Assembly: GCA_047602575.1 (NCBI GenBank)
Contig: JASGGY010000001.1
Span: 1 to 64,000 of the forward strand
Source: UBA1366 sp047602575
Lineage (GTDB): Bacteria; Bacillota; Clostridia; Oscillospirales; Ruminococcaceae
Length of the DNA: 64,000 nucleotides
Direction of reading: 5' to 3'
The translations under genes and the position numbers were made by a program. The notes beneath the pieces were generated by a model. It was not told the DNA's origin, did no database searches, and saw nothing but the letters and a program-made list of their open reading frames with translations. Of this stretch, positions 15,811-25,264 are shown piece by piece. Position 1 is the first letter of the stretch. Each line of letters begins with the position of its first letter.

Positions 15811-16509
15811 ATGGCATGTGAGTTTCCCCGCATACTGACCCTTCTGCGCAAAGAGCGCAAAATCAGCCAGAGGCAGGCGGCGGACAGCCTTGGAATTTCG
15901 CAGGGGCTGCTTTCCCATTATGAAAAAGGCAAGCGGGAATGCGGGTTGGATTTCATCGTCCGCGCCGCGGCATATTATCAGGTATCCTGCGATTATCTGC
16001 TCGGGCGCTCCCCCGATCCTGCCGGAAAAACCATCGCGGTGGCAGAGCTTCCCGATTCCTCCGTGCGCCCCGTACCGGGGTCGGACGCGGCGATTCAATA
16101 CCACAAGCGTCTGATTTCAAACTCCGTCAGCGTGTTGTTTTCGCTGGTGGAACAGACGGACTCCGCGGTGATTATTAAGGAATCGAGCGCGTTCATCATG
16201 CTGGCAGTCTATAAGCTGTTCCGCAAGCTCTATGTGGTCAACCCGCACAACAGCCAGAAGTTCTTTTCCGTTGACGCGGCATCCGCGGATGCGCTGGCGG
16301 ACGCAGCAATGAGTGTCGCGGCGGCGCGGCTGGATGCGGCGGCGGCGGGGGTCAGCTTGTCCGGAAAGCGCGTGGGTGCGATTTGTGCCGCACCGGAAAT
16401 CTCCACGAATTCCCTTGCGACCAATTTCCCCGAAAACTACGCCGCAATTCTCAACCTCATCAAGGTCAGCGAAGCGCAGATCAAAATCATGAATCTTACC
16501 GATGAATAA
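15811..16509 (+). CDS. XRE family regulator with long C-terminal domain
   Basis: 232 aa. HTH in residues 8-65 (L-R-K-E-R-K-I-S-Q-R-Q-A-A, S-Q-G-L-L-S-H-Y-E-K-G-K-R, C-D-Y-L-L-G-R-S). The remaining 165 residues are helical, with an Ala-rich stretch (about 155-185), and match no domain I recognise; they could sense a signal or form dimers. Start ATG 15811 lacks a strong ribosome-binding site (GGAAGG at 15794-15799). Possible self-control through the ATTAC-N5-GTAAT element upstream. Confidence 0.85.
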   Translation: MACEFPRILTLLRKERKISQRQAADSLGISQGLLSHYEKGKRECGLDFIVRAAAYYQVSCDYLLGRSPDPAGKTIAVAELPDSSVRPVPGSDAAIQYHKRLISNSVSVLFSLVEQTDSAVIIKESSAFIMLAVYKLFRKLYVVNPHNSQKFFSVDAASADALADAAMSVAAARLDAAAAGVSLSGKRVGAICAAPEISTNSLATNFPENYAAILNLIKVSEAQIKIMNLTDE

Positions 16510-16554
16510 AGTATAACATAGTTTTTCGCAAAACACAAGTGCAAACCCTTCACA

Positions 16555-16586
16555 AACCGCCCCGCTTTCAACGGAGCGGTTTCTTG
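16555..16586 (+). terminator. Terminator after the XRE regulator
   Basis: Stem AACCGC-CCG/CGG-GCGGTT with one mismatch, loop of 7, followed by TTCTT. Confidence 0.7.
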
Positions 16587-16636
16587 CGCAGGGCGGCAAA
16601 GCGGATATGAAAATTGATTTTTTTCTTCATTTATTA

Positions 16637-16665
16637 TTGACAATTTTATAAATATTTGATATGAT
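16637..16665 (+). promoter_or_regulatory. Promoter of the large secreted protein gene
   Basis: TTGACA (16637-16642), 17-bp spacer, TATGAT (16660-16665). Confidence 0.8.
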
Positions 16666-16721
16666 AAAAATAGAATATTATGCCTTGCCTCCGGGCGGGG
16701 CGGAAATGGAGTTGACCTGAA

Positions 16722-19700
16722 ATGAAAAAGAAGCTGTTTGCGGCGGCGACCGCAGCGGTGATGATGCTTTCGTGTGCAGTCGCGGCGATTCCGGAAGGCA
16801 CGGGCGGGCTGTTGGACGGATTCCTGATTGCCGCATCCGCAGCCGATGCGGACTTTTCCACCGCCGCTCTGACTGCGACGACCGTCAGCATCACAGGCTG
16901 TACGTTAAGCGGGGATGTGACCATTCCCTCGACCATCGGCGGAAAAACCGTCACGGCGATTGCCGCGAATGCGTTTTATAACAACGCAAATGTCACTGCG
17001 GTGATTGTGCCGTCAACCGTAACCGCCATCGGCGCGAATGCGTTTAACAACACCACCGCACTCAAAAAGCTGGTTGTTTTAAACAGCAGCGCCGCCATCA
17101 CCGCACAGTCGATCGGTTACAGCGGCACTGCGGTTAACAGCGCGCTTGTGATTTGCGGTTATACCGGCTCAACCGCGCAGGCATATGCGTCGGCAAACCT
17201 GATGACATTCTCGACATTTTCAACAACGCTCGGTGACATCACCGCAACAGCGAATTACAGCAGCTTTCTCACCACCGGGCTGTGGGCAAGCAACGGCAAG
17301 ATCAACGGAGATATCATCCAGCTCTATGCCCTTGTGGACGACAGCACGGCGAACGCGGTGATCTGGACGTCTGAAAACACTGCGCAGCTGACGATCAATC
17401 AGCTTGCGGCGACGGATTCCTCCACAACGGGAAAAGATTGCGCCAATGTGGAAATCCTGGCGCAGGGCAAAGGCGACGGAACTTGTAAAATTTATGCCAG
17501 AACAGCGGACGGCGCACTGGTGAAAAGCATTGAGCTGACGCTCAAGCAGCCTGCCGACAGCGGGGCTGTTACATACAACGACACCCCCATCACCGAGATT
17601 TACTCCACCCTTTATGTGGATATCGGCGAAACCTGCATACTCTATGGCGCGCTGGCTTATTCCGGCGGCGCGTTTGACGACACGGCGGGATGGTTTGTAC
17701 CAAGCGAAGAGCTGGTTACCTGCGCGGGCGACGGTGCGGGCAACATCTATGTCACCGGCGTAAAGATCGGCACGGGTACGTTCACCTACACCTCCAGAAG
17801 CGGACGCGTCAACTATCATATTACGATGTATGTGCTTGATAAAGCCGATTCAGTGGAAATTTATGTAGGAAAAACTGAAATTACCGGAAGCGGCACAAAT
17901 GTAGTTGCCAACCACTCGCTCACCCTGACGACGAAGTTTAATCCCAGGACTTCTACCGATACCGTCACATGGACGTCCTCCAACCCGAGCATTGCGGAGG
18001 TTTCCGCCGACGGCGTTGTCACCGGAAAAGCTGCGGGCATGACCACCCTCACTGCCGCGCTTACCGACACGCCCAACGACCCCATGCGTCACGAAACATA
18101 TTCAACGACAAGAATTACGGTCATTGCCAACCCGCCCGCCACACAGCTGGAGTTTTATAACAAGCCCGACGGAACGGCGTTTACCGAGCGGGAAGTCCTT
18201 GCGGGCGATGTCCTCAGCTGCGGCGCGCTGGCAACGGACGAGTACTATTTAAAGAAAACGCCTGTTGACACCAACAACACCATTTACTGGAGTTCCAGCA
18301 ACACGTCCATCGCGACGGTTGACGACATCGGCACGATCACCGCGAAATCGGGCGGAACGGTTGTCATCACCGCCATGGCAGAGAGCGGTATTTATGCGCA
18401 GATGACGCTCGACGTTAAGGTACGCGTCGCCTCCATGACGGCGAATTTCTTGAGCAAGACCATGGCAAAGGGCAGCGCTGCGGAGCTTGCTGCCGTGACA
18501 ACGCCCTCAACGGCGACCGAGCCGATCACATGGCGCTCCAGCGATGAGTCCTTAGTAAAAATCGTCACCACCTCCGACGGCAAAACCTATGTTGACACCA
18601 ACACCGGCAACACCAAAATCGGCACGGCGGTGATCACCGGAACGGCAACCTTAAGCGGCGTTCAGACCACCTGCTCGGTCACGGTGAAAGCGGCTGTCCC
18701 CACGACCGCTTTGGCTGTCGCACCCGTAAGCGGTACATACCAATCCTACACCGGCAGCGACAATCTGACGCATTACATTGTTTCCAAGGATGATGAGCTT
18801 GTCTTTAACGCGGTAATCACACCCGCGGAGTCAACCGATCAGATTTATGCAATCAAGATCACGGAAAACATCAAAAAGCCCCATATTGATTATGTGGTTG
18901 AGGGTAAAAAAATCACCGTTACCGGGCTGCTTGCCGGCACGGATCAGCTCATCGTGCGGGCGTATTACGATTCGATAAAAACGAAGATCGAAAACGGTGT
19001 TACCATCATTTATTTTGAACCGACCGAGATGGGTACAGCCACCATCAGCGTGGATGTCCAGCTCCCCATAACAAGCATTGTCCTTGCCGGCGGGTACACC
19101 GAATCGAGCATGAACAAAGATACCACTTATAAGATAACCACAACCATTCTGCCGAGCGGATATACGGACAAACTCGAGTGGACATCGGAGAACCTCGCGT
19201 ATGCCACCGTTAGCGAGGACGGCACCGTCACCGCGCTGAAAACGACACAGGATCTTGACAAGGGCTATGTGACGATCACCTGCAAGCCTTATTACACACT
19301 ACCCGGCAGTGACACCAGATACTACCGCGGCGTTACCGACACGCTCAACGTCAAAATCACAAACCCGACCGAGAGCATCACCGTTTCCGACAGCGCCGGC
19401 AACCTGATTCTCGACGGATCGACGGTGTATTTGAAAGCGGGAACGAAGCTGACCGTCACCGGAACAGGCGATAAGGCGGATACCAGCGATACTTTTTCTG
19501 CCACCACATCGGCGTCATCAACGCTTTCGCTCACAAGCACATCCACAACCAAGAATGTCATCACTACCACTCTCAACGGACTCAAAGCCGGTACGGTAAC
19601 CGTGGCCGTAAAAGCGTCCAACGGTGTCCAGGTCAGCTTCACTGTCGTGGTTTATACCATGGCTTCGAGCGTTTCGCTGAATACCGCAAGCGCAACGATT

Positions 19701-21161
19701 AACCTCGGCACAACCACCACACAGCTCACCGCCACACTCGGCGCAGTAGCGGGCGTGACCGCCACCGAGCCGATCCTCTGGCAATCCAGCGACACGACGG
19801 CGGTTTCCTTCACAGTGACCAGCAACACCGCAATCAAACTCAGTGCGTTTAAAACAGGCACGGTGACCATCACCGCAACCACCCTGTTCAGCGGCTATTC
19901 CGCCAGCGCGCAGATCACGGTCAAAGCCCCAGCCACTGCGGTTTCCTTCTCGCCGGACACCTTAACCATGGGCAGGGGCGAAACCCAGACGATGCTGCCG
20001 ACCGTCACCACCGCCATTTCTGGTGTTACCTCGACGGATGTGCTCACGTGGAAATCTTCCGACGAAAGCGTCGCGACCGTTGACGCCACCGGAGCGGTTC
20101 ATGCCGTCAAACTCGGCACAGCAAAAATCACCGCCACCGCGGACAGCGGCAAGAGTGATTACTACACCGTCACCGTCAACACCGGCTTGAGCGATATCAC
20201 CATCGCGGCGATTCCCGACCAGACCTATACCGGAAGCGCCCTGAAGCCGAAGCTGACCCTCACCGACGGGTATGCCGCACTCGCCACGACCAGCTACGCA
20301 GCGGTTTACACCGACAACACCAATGTCGGTACGGCGACCGTTACCATCACCGGAAAGGGCAGCTATACCGGCACTGCGACCGTAACATTTAAGATTATCA
20401 ACGCGGATTTTGCCGCAACCGCCATCAAGCCGGCGCCCTATTCCGGAACGTATGACGGAAAGGCCCACACGGCATCCGTGAAAGCAAGCGGCACCGCGGC
20501 AGGCGCAACCATTACCTACAGCAAGGACAATAAGACCTTCACTGCAACCGCGCCGACCTTCACCAACGCAGGCACTTACACCGTATACTACAAGGTGACG
20601 AAGGACAATTACAATCCTGCCGCAGGCTCGACGACCGTCACCATCGCTAAAAAAGCATTTACAAGCTCTTATCGAGCTGCGCTGACTTCCACGACAAAAT
20701 TGATTTACAAAGGCACAGCGCTCAAGCCCACCATCAAGGTAACATACTCCACGACGACACTGAAGCTCAACACCGACTACACCGTGACGTATTCCGCAAA
20801 CAACGCCATCGGCACGGCGACCGTCACCGTCACCGGAAAGGGCAATTATTCCGGCACAATCAAGACGACCTTTGTTATCTATCCCGGAAAAACAGCCTCC
20901 CTCAAGGCGACCGCAGGTTCAAAATCCGCCACGCTCAAATGGAGCAAGGTGACGGGCATTTCGGGCTATGACATCAAGCGTTCGACCTCCAAGACCAGCG
21001 GATTTACGACAATCAAGAGCGTATCCTCCTCCACGATTTCCTACAAAGTGACGGGGCTGGCGAAGGGGAAGACCTATTACTTCCAGCTCATCGCGTATAA
21101 GACCGTCAGCGGCAAGAAGGTTTACGGCGACCCCGTGCTGGTTTCCGTCAAAGCAAAGTAA
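16722..21161 (+). CDS. Large secreted LRR/Ig-like (Big2) surface protein
   Basis: 1479 aa, exported. Signal peptide (K-K-K start, hydrophobic 5-22). Residues about 50-145 are a BspA-type leucine-rich segment (I-G-A-N-A-F-N-N-T style repeats). Then follow repeated bacterial Ig-like group 2 domains across about 270-1170, each with the pattern W-T-S-S-N/D-x-S-I-A-x-V-x-x-x-G-x-V-T-x-x-x-x-G-x-x-x-I-T-A. Residues about 1175-1390 are three Y-T/S-G-T/S-A-type beta domains, and 1390-1479 a fibronectin type III domain. Low Cys, Thr/Ser-rich. No LPxTG, SLH or dockerin was found, so surface attachment is unexplained. Probably adhesion to host or plant glycan. The first part could be an alternative cell-wall interaction domain. 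Confidence 0.9.
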   Translation: MKKKLFAAATAAVMMLSCAVAAIPEGTGGLLDGFLIAASAADADFSTAALTATTVSITGCTLSGDVTIPSTIGGKTVTAIAANAFYNNANVTAVIVPSTVTAIGANAFNNTTALKKLVVLNSSAAITAQSIGYSGTAVNSALVICGYTGSTAQAYASANLMTFSTFSTTLGDITATANYSSFLTTGLWASNGKINGDIIQLYALVDDSTANAVIWTSENTAQLTINQLAATDSSTTGKDCANVEILAQGKGDGTCKIYARTADGALVKSIELTLKQPADSGAVTYNDTPITEIYSTLYVDIGETCILYGALAYSGGAFDDTAGWFVPSEELVTCAGDGAGNIYVTGVKIGTGTFTYTSRSGRVNYHITMYVLDKADSVEIYVGKTEITGSGTNVVANHSLTLTTKFNPRTSTDTVTWTSSNPSIAEVSADGVVTGKAAGMTTLTAALTDTPNDPMRHETYSTTRITVIANPPATQLEFYNKPDGTAFTEREVLAGDVLSCGALATDEYYLKKTPVDTNNTIYWSSSNTSIATVDDIGTITAKSGGTVVITAMAESGIYAQMTLDVKVRVASMTANFLSKTMAKGSAAELAAVTTPSTATEPITWRSSDESLVKIVTTSDGKTYVDTNTGNTKIGTAVITGTATLSGVQTTCSVTVKAAVPTTALAVAPVSGTYQSYTGSDNLTHYIVSKDDELVFNAVITPAESTDQIYAIKITENIKKPHIDYVVEGKKITVTGLLAGTDQLIVRAYYDSIKTKIENGVTIIYFEPTEMGTATISVDVQLPITSIVLAGGYTESSMNKDTTYKITTTILPSGYTDKLEWTSENLAYATVSEDGTVTALKTTQDLDKGYVTITCKPYYTLPGSDTRYYRGVTDTLNVKITNPTESITVSDSAGNLILDGSTVYLKAGTKLTVTGTGDKADTSDTFSATTSASSTLSLTSTSTTKNVITTTLNGLKAGTVTVAVKASNGVQVSFTVVVYTMASSVSLNTASATINLGTTTTQLTATLGAVAGVTATEPILWQSSDTTAVSFTVTSNTAIKLSAFKTGTVTITATTLFSGYSASAQITVKAPATAVSFSPDTLTMGRGETQTMLPTVTTAISGVTSTDVLTWKSSDESVATVDATGAVHAVKLGTAKITATADSGKSDYYTVTVNTGLSDITIAAIPDQTYTGSALKPKLTLTDGYAALATTSYAAVYTDNTNVGTATVTITGKGSYTGTATVTFKIINADFAATAIKPAPYSGTYDGKAHTASVKASGTAAGATITYSKDNKTFTATAPTFTNAGTYTVYYKVTKDNYNPAAGSTTVTIAKKAFTSSYRAALTSTTKLIYKGTALKPTIKVTYSTTTLKLNTDYTVTYSANNAIGTATVTVTGKGNYSGTIKTTFVIYPGKTASLKATAGSKSATLKWSKVTGISGYDIKRSTSKTSGFTTIKSVSSSTISYKVTGLAKGKTYYFQLIAYKTVSGKKVYGDPVLVSVKAK

Positions 21162-21177
21162 GCAAATCAGAACTGAA

Positions 21178-21210
21178 AAACGCGCGCTCTTTCGGGGACG
21201 CGTGTTTTTT
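21178..21210 (+). terminator. Terminator of the large secreted protein gene
   Basis: ACGCG/CGCGT stem with a 14-nt loop followed by TGTTTTTT. Confidence 0.7.
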
Positions 21211-21275
21211 GTGCTGTGATTAAAGTATAATTTTTGCGGCACGGGGAAAAATTTATCAAAAAGCCCGCCGCTTTC

Positions 21276-21304
21276 TTGCAAATAACAAGCAGAAATGCTA
21301 TACT
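21276..21304 (+). promoter_or_regulatory. Promoter of pfkA
   Basis: TTGCAA (21276-21281), 17-bp spacer, TATACT (21299-21304). Confidence 0.75.
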
Positions 21305-21352
21305 GATCTTAACACCGAAATTTGTACCAAAAGACCGGAAGGATGATGAAGC

Positions 21353-22435
21353 ATGAAAAAGCGCATCGGTATTCTCACCAGCGGGGGCGACTGCCCGGGA
21401 CTTAACGCGACCATCCGCGGCGTGGCGAAGGCGGTTTATGAAAAATTCGGGACGGACGGTGTGGAGTTTGTCGGAATTTCCGACGGCTACGCCGGACTGA
21501 TCGGCAACCAGTGCCGCGACATGACGCCCAACCAGTTCAGCGGCATCCTGACACTGGGCGGCACGATCCTCGGCACAAAGCGCACGCCGTTTAAGTCCAT
21601 GCAGATCATCGGCGACGACAACGTAGACAAGGTCAAGGCGATGAAGGAAACCTACAAAAAGCAAAAGCTCGACTGCCTGCTCACCTTGGGCGGCAACGGC
21701 ACGCACAAAACAGCCAACCTGCTTTCGCAGGAGGGGCTCAACGTCATCGGCTTGCCCAAAACGATTGACAATGATATTTTCGGCACGGATGTGACCTTTG
21801 GCTTTCACACCGCCGTTGACATCGCCACCGAGGTCATTGACCGCCTGCACACGACCGCGAATTCCCACGGGCGAATCATGGTGGTGGAAATCATGGGCAA
21901 CAAAGCCGGCTGGCTGACGCTCTACGCAGGGCTTGCGGGGGGCGCGGACACGATTGTGATTCCCGAAATTCCCTTTGAAATCAGCAAGCTCAGCGATGCT
22001 TGTCTGCGCCGCGCATCGTCCGGCAAGGCATTCTCCATCATCGCCGTCGCCGAGGGCGCGTTCGACAAGGAAGAAGCAAAGCTGAAGAAAAAAGATCGCC
22101 TCAAAAAGCGCGAGGAGTCCGGCGAGGTCACTGCCACCGCCCGCATCGCACGCGGCATCCAGCAGCTCACCGGCATTGAAACTCGCACCTGTGTTCCCGG
22201 GCATATGCTGCGCGGCGGAAGTCCCTCCGCTTACGACCGGATTCTCGCCACCAAGTTCGGCTCGCGCGCCGCATCGCTCATCGCCGACGAGAAATTCGGC
22301 ACAACCGTTGCCATGAAAAACAACGAAATTACCGAAAACCAGCTCGCCGACATCGCCGGCAAAAACAAATTCGTCCCCGCCGACGACCAAATCATCCGCA
22401 CCGCCCGCGACATCGGAATCTGTTTCGGCGATTAA
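21353..22435 (+). CDS. pfkA: 6-phosphofructokinase (phosphoryl donor uncertain)
   Basis: Phosphorylates fructose-6-phosphate in glycolysis. 360 aa, close to the group III/mixed-substrate type, not the 320-aa E. coli type. G-I-L-T-S-G-G-D-C-P-G-L-N at 6-18; G-G-N-G-T at 113-117; P-K-T-I-D-N-D at 135-141 with catalytic Asp; G-R-I-M-V-V-E-I-M-G; P-E-I-P-F. The Gly in G-G-N-G-T fits ATP use, while Lys in P-K-T-I-D-N-D is the residue found in PPi-dependent enzymes, so ATP versus PPi cannot be decided from sequence. The Asn in place of the usual Asp (G-G-D-G) is also notable. Monocistronic, followed by a palindromic repeat. Confidence 0.93.
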   Translation: MKKRIGILTSGGDCPGLNATIRGVAKAVYEKFGTDGVEFVGISDGYAGLIGNQCRDMTPNQFSGILTLGGTILGTKRTPFKSMQIIGDDNVDKVKAMKETYKKQKLDCLLTLGGNGTHKTANLLSQEGLNVIGLPKTIDNDIFGTDVTFGFHTAVDIATEVIDRLHTTANSHGRIMVVEIMGNKAGWLTLYAGLAGGADTIVIPEIPFEISKLSDACLRRASSGKAFSIIAVAEGAFDKEEAKLKKKDRLKKREESGEVTATARIARGIQQLTGIETRTCVPGHMLRGGSPSAYDRILATKFGSRAASLIADEKFGTTVAMKNNEITENQLADIAGKNKFVPADDQIIRTARDIGICFGD

Positions 22436-22624
22436 GGGTTTGATGGGGTTTCTTGGAGGGCGTTGCCCTCCAAACCACCTACCAAAGGGGGCGTTGCCCC
22501 CTCTGGACTTCCTCACCAAAGGGTACAAGTACCCTTTGGAAACCCATAGTTATGTGGATTATGCATTTGTGGTGCATCATTGGTTTCTGCTGATTTTGTA
22601 GTTTGTGATGTTCTATTTGAGGAT
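22436..22624 (+). repeat. GC-rich palindromic repeat element, copy 4
   Basis: Three successive inverted repeats: GGAGGGCGTTGCCCTCC, CCAAAGGGGGCGTTGCCCCCT and CCAAAGGGTACAAGTACCCTTTGG. Then AAACCCATAGT and an A/T-rich tail ending TTTGTGATGTTC. It is longer than the other copies because an additional hairpin module is present. Confidence 0.85.
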
Positions 22625-22626
22625 AA

Positions 22627-22668
22627 GATGAAAGCGCCGGTTCATTTCGAGCCGGCGCTTTCATCTTC
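22627..22668. terminator. Long perfect hairpin between convergent pfkA and lexA
   Basis: GATGAAAGCGCCGGT/GCCGGCGCTTTCATC-type stem with an 8-nt loop. There is no clear T-tract on either strand, so it may act as a weak bidirectional terminator. Confidence 0.55.
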
Positions 22669-22729
22669 CTAAAGATAAGAGCATAACAAACAATAAAACC
22701 CATCAAATTTACAGAGTACACAAAGGTGT

Positions 22730-22812
22730 ACTTCCAATAAACAACGGGTTTCCAAAGGGGGCACGCCCCCTTTGGCAGGAGGTGTCGGGGGGCGGCGCCC
22801 CCTGACAAGGTT
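22730..22812 (-). repeat. GC-rich palindromic repeat element, copy 5
   Basis: Minus orientation, after lexA: CAACGGGTTTCCAAAGGGGG...CCCCCTTTGG, then GGGGGGCGGCGCCCCCT and TGACAAGG. With copy 4 it forms a facing pair that encloses the hairpin between the convergent genes. Confidence 0.85.
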
Positions 22813-22827
22813 TTATCTACAGTTTGT

Positions 22828-23412
22828 CTACAGATAGCGAACAACCGCGATGACTTTGCCGAGGATTTTTACTTCGTCTAAAATGATGGGGTCCATGGTG
22901 TCGTTTTCGGGCTGGAGGCGGAAAACGCCGTTTTCCTTGTAGAAGCGCTTGACGGTTGCGTCCTCGTCGTCGATGAGGGCGACGACGATGTCGCCGTTCT
23001 GGGCGACGGGGGTTTGCTCGACGATCACGAGGTCGCCGTCGAGGATAGCGGCGTTGATCATGCTTTCCCCGCGCACGCGCAGGGCAAACAGTGTGCCGGA
23101 ATAGCGCTTTGCCGGCTGGAAGCTGATGAAGTCGGTGATCTCCTCGATGGCGGTGATGGGCTTGCCCGCGGTGACTGTGCCGACCAGCGGAACGCGCATA
23201 CCGTTTCCGCCGGCAAGGCGGATGGCGCGGTTCTGGTTGTTGCCTTTTTCGAGCAGACCCTGTTCGGTGAGGGCTGCGATGGCGCGGTGACCGGTGGAGG
23301 TGGATTTAAAGCCGAACTCCGCGCAGACCTCACGCACCGTCGGCGCGTAGCCCTCCTCGATTCTTTGTTTAATAAACTCATAAACTCTGCGCTCTTTGTC
23401 CGTCAGTCCCAT
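22828..23412 (-). CDS. lexA: SOS repressor LexA
   Basis: Represses DNA-damage genes and self-cleaves when RecA filaments form. 194 aa. Winged HTH (1-65) with P-T-V-R-E-V-C-A-E-F-G-F-K-S-T-S-T; cleavage site Ala82-Gly83 in V-T-A-G-K-P; catalytic Ser117 (G-E-S-M) and Lys155 (A-T-V-K-R-F). All residues required for self-cleavage are present. Start ATG with GAAAGGAG. It lies 66 bp downstream of murC on the same strand, so may share its transcript; I saw no clear SOS box in the short gap. Confidence 0.96.
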   Translation of the reverse strand: MGLTDKERRVYEFIKQRIEEGYAPTVREVCAEFGFKSTSTGHRAIAALTEQGLLEKGNNQNRAIRLAGGNGMRVPLVGTVTAGKPITAIEEITDFISFQPAKRYSGTLFALRVRGESMINAAILDGDLVIVEQTPVAQNGDIVVALIDDEDATVKRFYKENGVFRLQPENDTMDPIILDEVKILGKVIAVVRYL

Positions 23413-23478
23413 AACCTGCGCTCCTTTCGATTTTTCCGCGTAGCTTAAGCGGTACGCGCCGCATTGGATTTTGGTTGG

Positions 23479-24906
23479 TTATGCCAGCATACCTGCCAGC
23501 TTTTTCGCGAGCTTATAAACATCCCCGCAGCCCATGGTGATCACGAGGTCGCCGGGCGCAACGTTTGCGGCGAGGTACTGTGCGATTTCGGTGAAATTCT
23601 CCTCCTTGCGCGCGGCGGACTGTTCGTCCACCACCGCGTCGGGCGCGTCGAACCAGACCGCGCCGGGGATTTTTTCGCCGAGGACGCGGGTGTAGGTGTG
23701 GTTGAGATTCTTTTCACGACTGCCCATGATGTCAGTCAGAACAACTCTGTCCGCGATGCCGAGGGCTTCTGCGAAATTGTCGAGCAGAAGCTCCGTGCGC
23801 GAATAGGTGAACGGCTGGAACACCGCCCAGACGCGTGTTGCTTCGTCCTGCTTGGCGGCGGTGAGGGTGGCGGCGATTTCCGCGGGGTGGTGGGCATAAT
23901 CGTCCACGATCGTGACCCCGCGCACCTCCGCGATTTTCTGAAAGCGCCGGATCGCGCCGCGGAACACCTGAAGTCCCAGTGCGATGCCGTTCCACGAAAC
24001 CCCGCAGTACCGCGCGCAGGCCGCCGCTGCCGCCGCGTTGAGGACGTTGTGCTTACCGGGAACATAAATGCTAAGGCGGTGCGCCTCGCCGTCGGTAATC
24101 AAATCAAAGTCCGTCCGCAAGCCGTCAACCGTGACGATTTTTGCGCAAATATCATTGTCCGCGCCAAAGCCGAAGGTGACAAACTCCTTGCCCGTGATGC
24201 CCGCAACGGCTTTTTTTGTGTTTTCGTCATCACCGTTGTACACAATCGCTTTTGATGCGTTCTCCGCGAATTTGCGGAACGAGCGGATGATGTTATCGAG
24301 GGTTTTGAAATAATCCAGATGATCCGCGTCGATGTTCAGAATCACCGACACATCGGGGAACAGGTGCAGAAAGGTGTCCACGAACTCGCACGCCTCGCAG
24401 ACCATGACGTCGCTTGTGCCTGCGCGCCCGCTGCCGCCGATGCTCGGAAGCTTTCCGCCGATGACGCAGGACAGGTCAACGCCTTCCTCCAAGAAAATCT
24501 GCGTGAGCATACTGGTGGCGGTTGTTTTGCCGTGCGTGCCGGAGATGCAGACCGCGTCGCTGTACCAGCTTGTCACAAGCCCGAGCAGCTCGCTGCGCTC
24601 GAGTACCGGAACGCCGCTTGCCTTTGCCGCGACCAGCTCCGGATTGTCCGCCATGATCGCTGCGGAATAAACGATCAGATCCGCGCCCGCGATGTTTTCC
24701 GCCGCCTGTCCCATAAAAACGCGGATGCCGAGGCTTTCCACCGCGTCGAGGGTTTCGGTGCGGTTGTTGTCCGAGCCGGTGAGCAGGAAGCCTTTTTTGT
24801 GAAGAATCTGCGCGAGCGGGTACATCCCCGAGCCGCCGATTCCGATGAGGTGGATGTGGTGCCGGTTATCAAGGATTTTGTCAAGCGGTCTGTCCGCGTT
24901 TGTCAT
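23479..24906 (-). CDS. murC: UDP-N-acetylmuramate--L-alanine ligase
   Basis: Adds L-alanine to UDP-MurNAc, the first peptide-stem step of peptidoglycan synthesis; cytoplasmic, ATP-dependent. 475 aa. N-terminal Rossmann domain with H-L-I-G-I-G-G-S-G-M; Mur ligase P-loop G-T-H-G-K-T at 123-128; central N-I-D-A-D-H-L-D; C-terminal D-D-Y-A-H-H-P motif, characteristic of MurC. Start ATG 24906 preceded by GGAGA. Upstream of lexA. Confidence 0.97.
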   Translation of the reverse strand: MTNADRPLDKILDNRHHIHLIGIGGSGMYPLAQILHKKGFLLTGSDNNRTETLDAVESLGIRVFMGQAAENIAGADLIVYSAAIMADNPELVAAKASGVPVLERSELLGLVTSWYSDAVCISGTHGKTTATSMLTQIFLEEGVDLSCVIGGKLPSIGGSGRAGTSDVMVCEACEFVDTFLHLFPDVSVILNIDADHLDYFKTLDNIIRSFRKFAENASKAIVYNGDDENTKKAVAGITGKEFVTFGFGADNDICAKIVTVDGLRTDFDLITDGEAHRLSIYVPGKHNVLNAAAAAACARYCGVSWNGIALGLQVFRGAIRRFQKIAEVRGVTIVDDYAHHPAEIAATLTAAKQDEATRVWAVFQPFTYSRTELLLDNFAEALGIADRVVLTDIMGSREKNLNHTYTRVLGEKIPGAVWFDAPDAVVDEQSAARKEENFTEIAQYLAANVAPGDLVITMGCGDVYKLAKKLAGMLA

Positions 24907-25145
24907 AGGGCGTCCGTCTCCTTTTTTCTCTGTTTTGCCGCGCGGGGATGCCCGCGGACGGGCTGAACATATATTCTCATCTTATTATAGTATACTTTTC
25001 AGAAAAAATAAAGGGCTTTTTGCATAAAATTTTTGCGTTTGACAAAAATAATTGTGCAGGGGAACACATAATCGGAAAATAAAAGCAGGATTTTTTGATT
25101 AATTAACAATTATACATACAAACTTTAGAATCATGGCATAATTTC

Positions 25146-25202
25146 GTTACCGAAATAATGTAACATAGAAGAGTAGCGGTTATTACTCTATGTAATATCA
25201 GA
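25146..25202. promoter_or_regulatory. Inverted repeats upstream of spoVG
   Basis: GTTAC (25146-25150)-N9-GTAAC (25160-25164) and ATTAC (25182-25186)-N5-GTAAT (25192-25196). The second, with flanks TATTACTCT and TGTAATATCAGA, is shared with 15575-15599. The rest of the 358-bp murC-spoVG interval is A/T-rich with no gene seen. Confidence 0.5.
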
Positions 25203-25264
25203 CAGGAAAGAAAGCGACGCTTGCGAAAGCTTATGGAATAACAAAACGAAAGGAATCATGAAAC

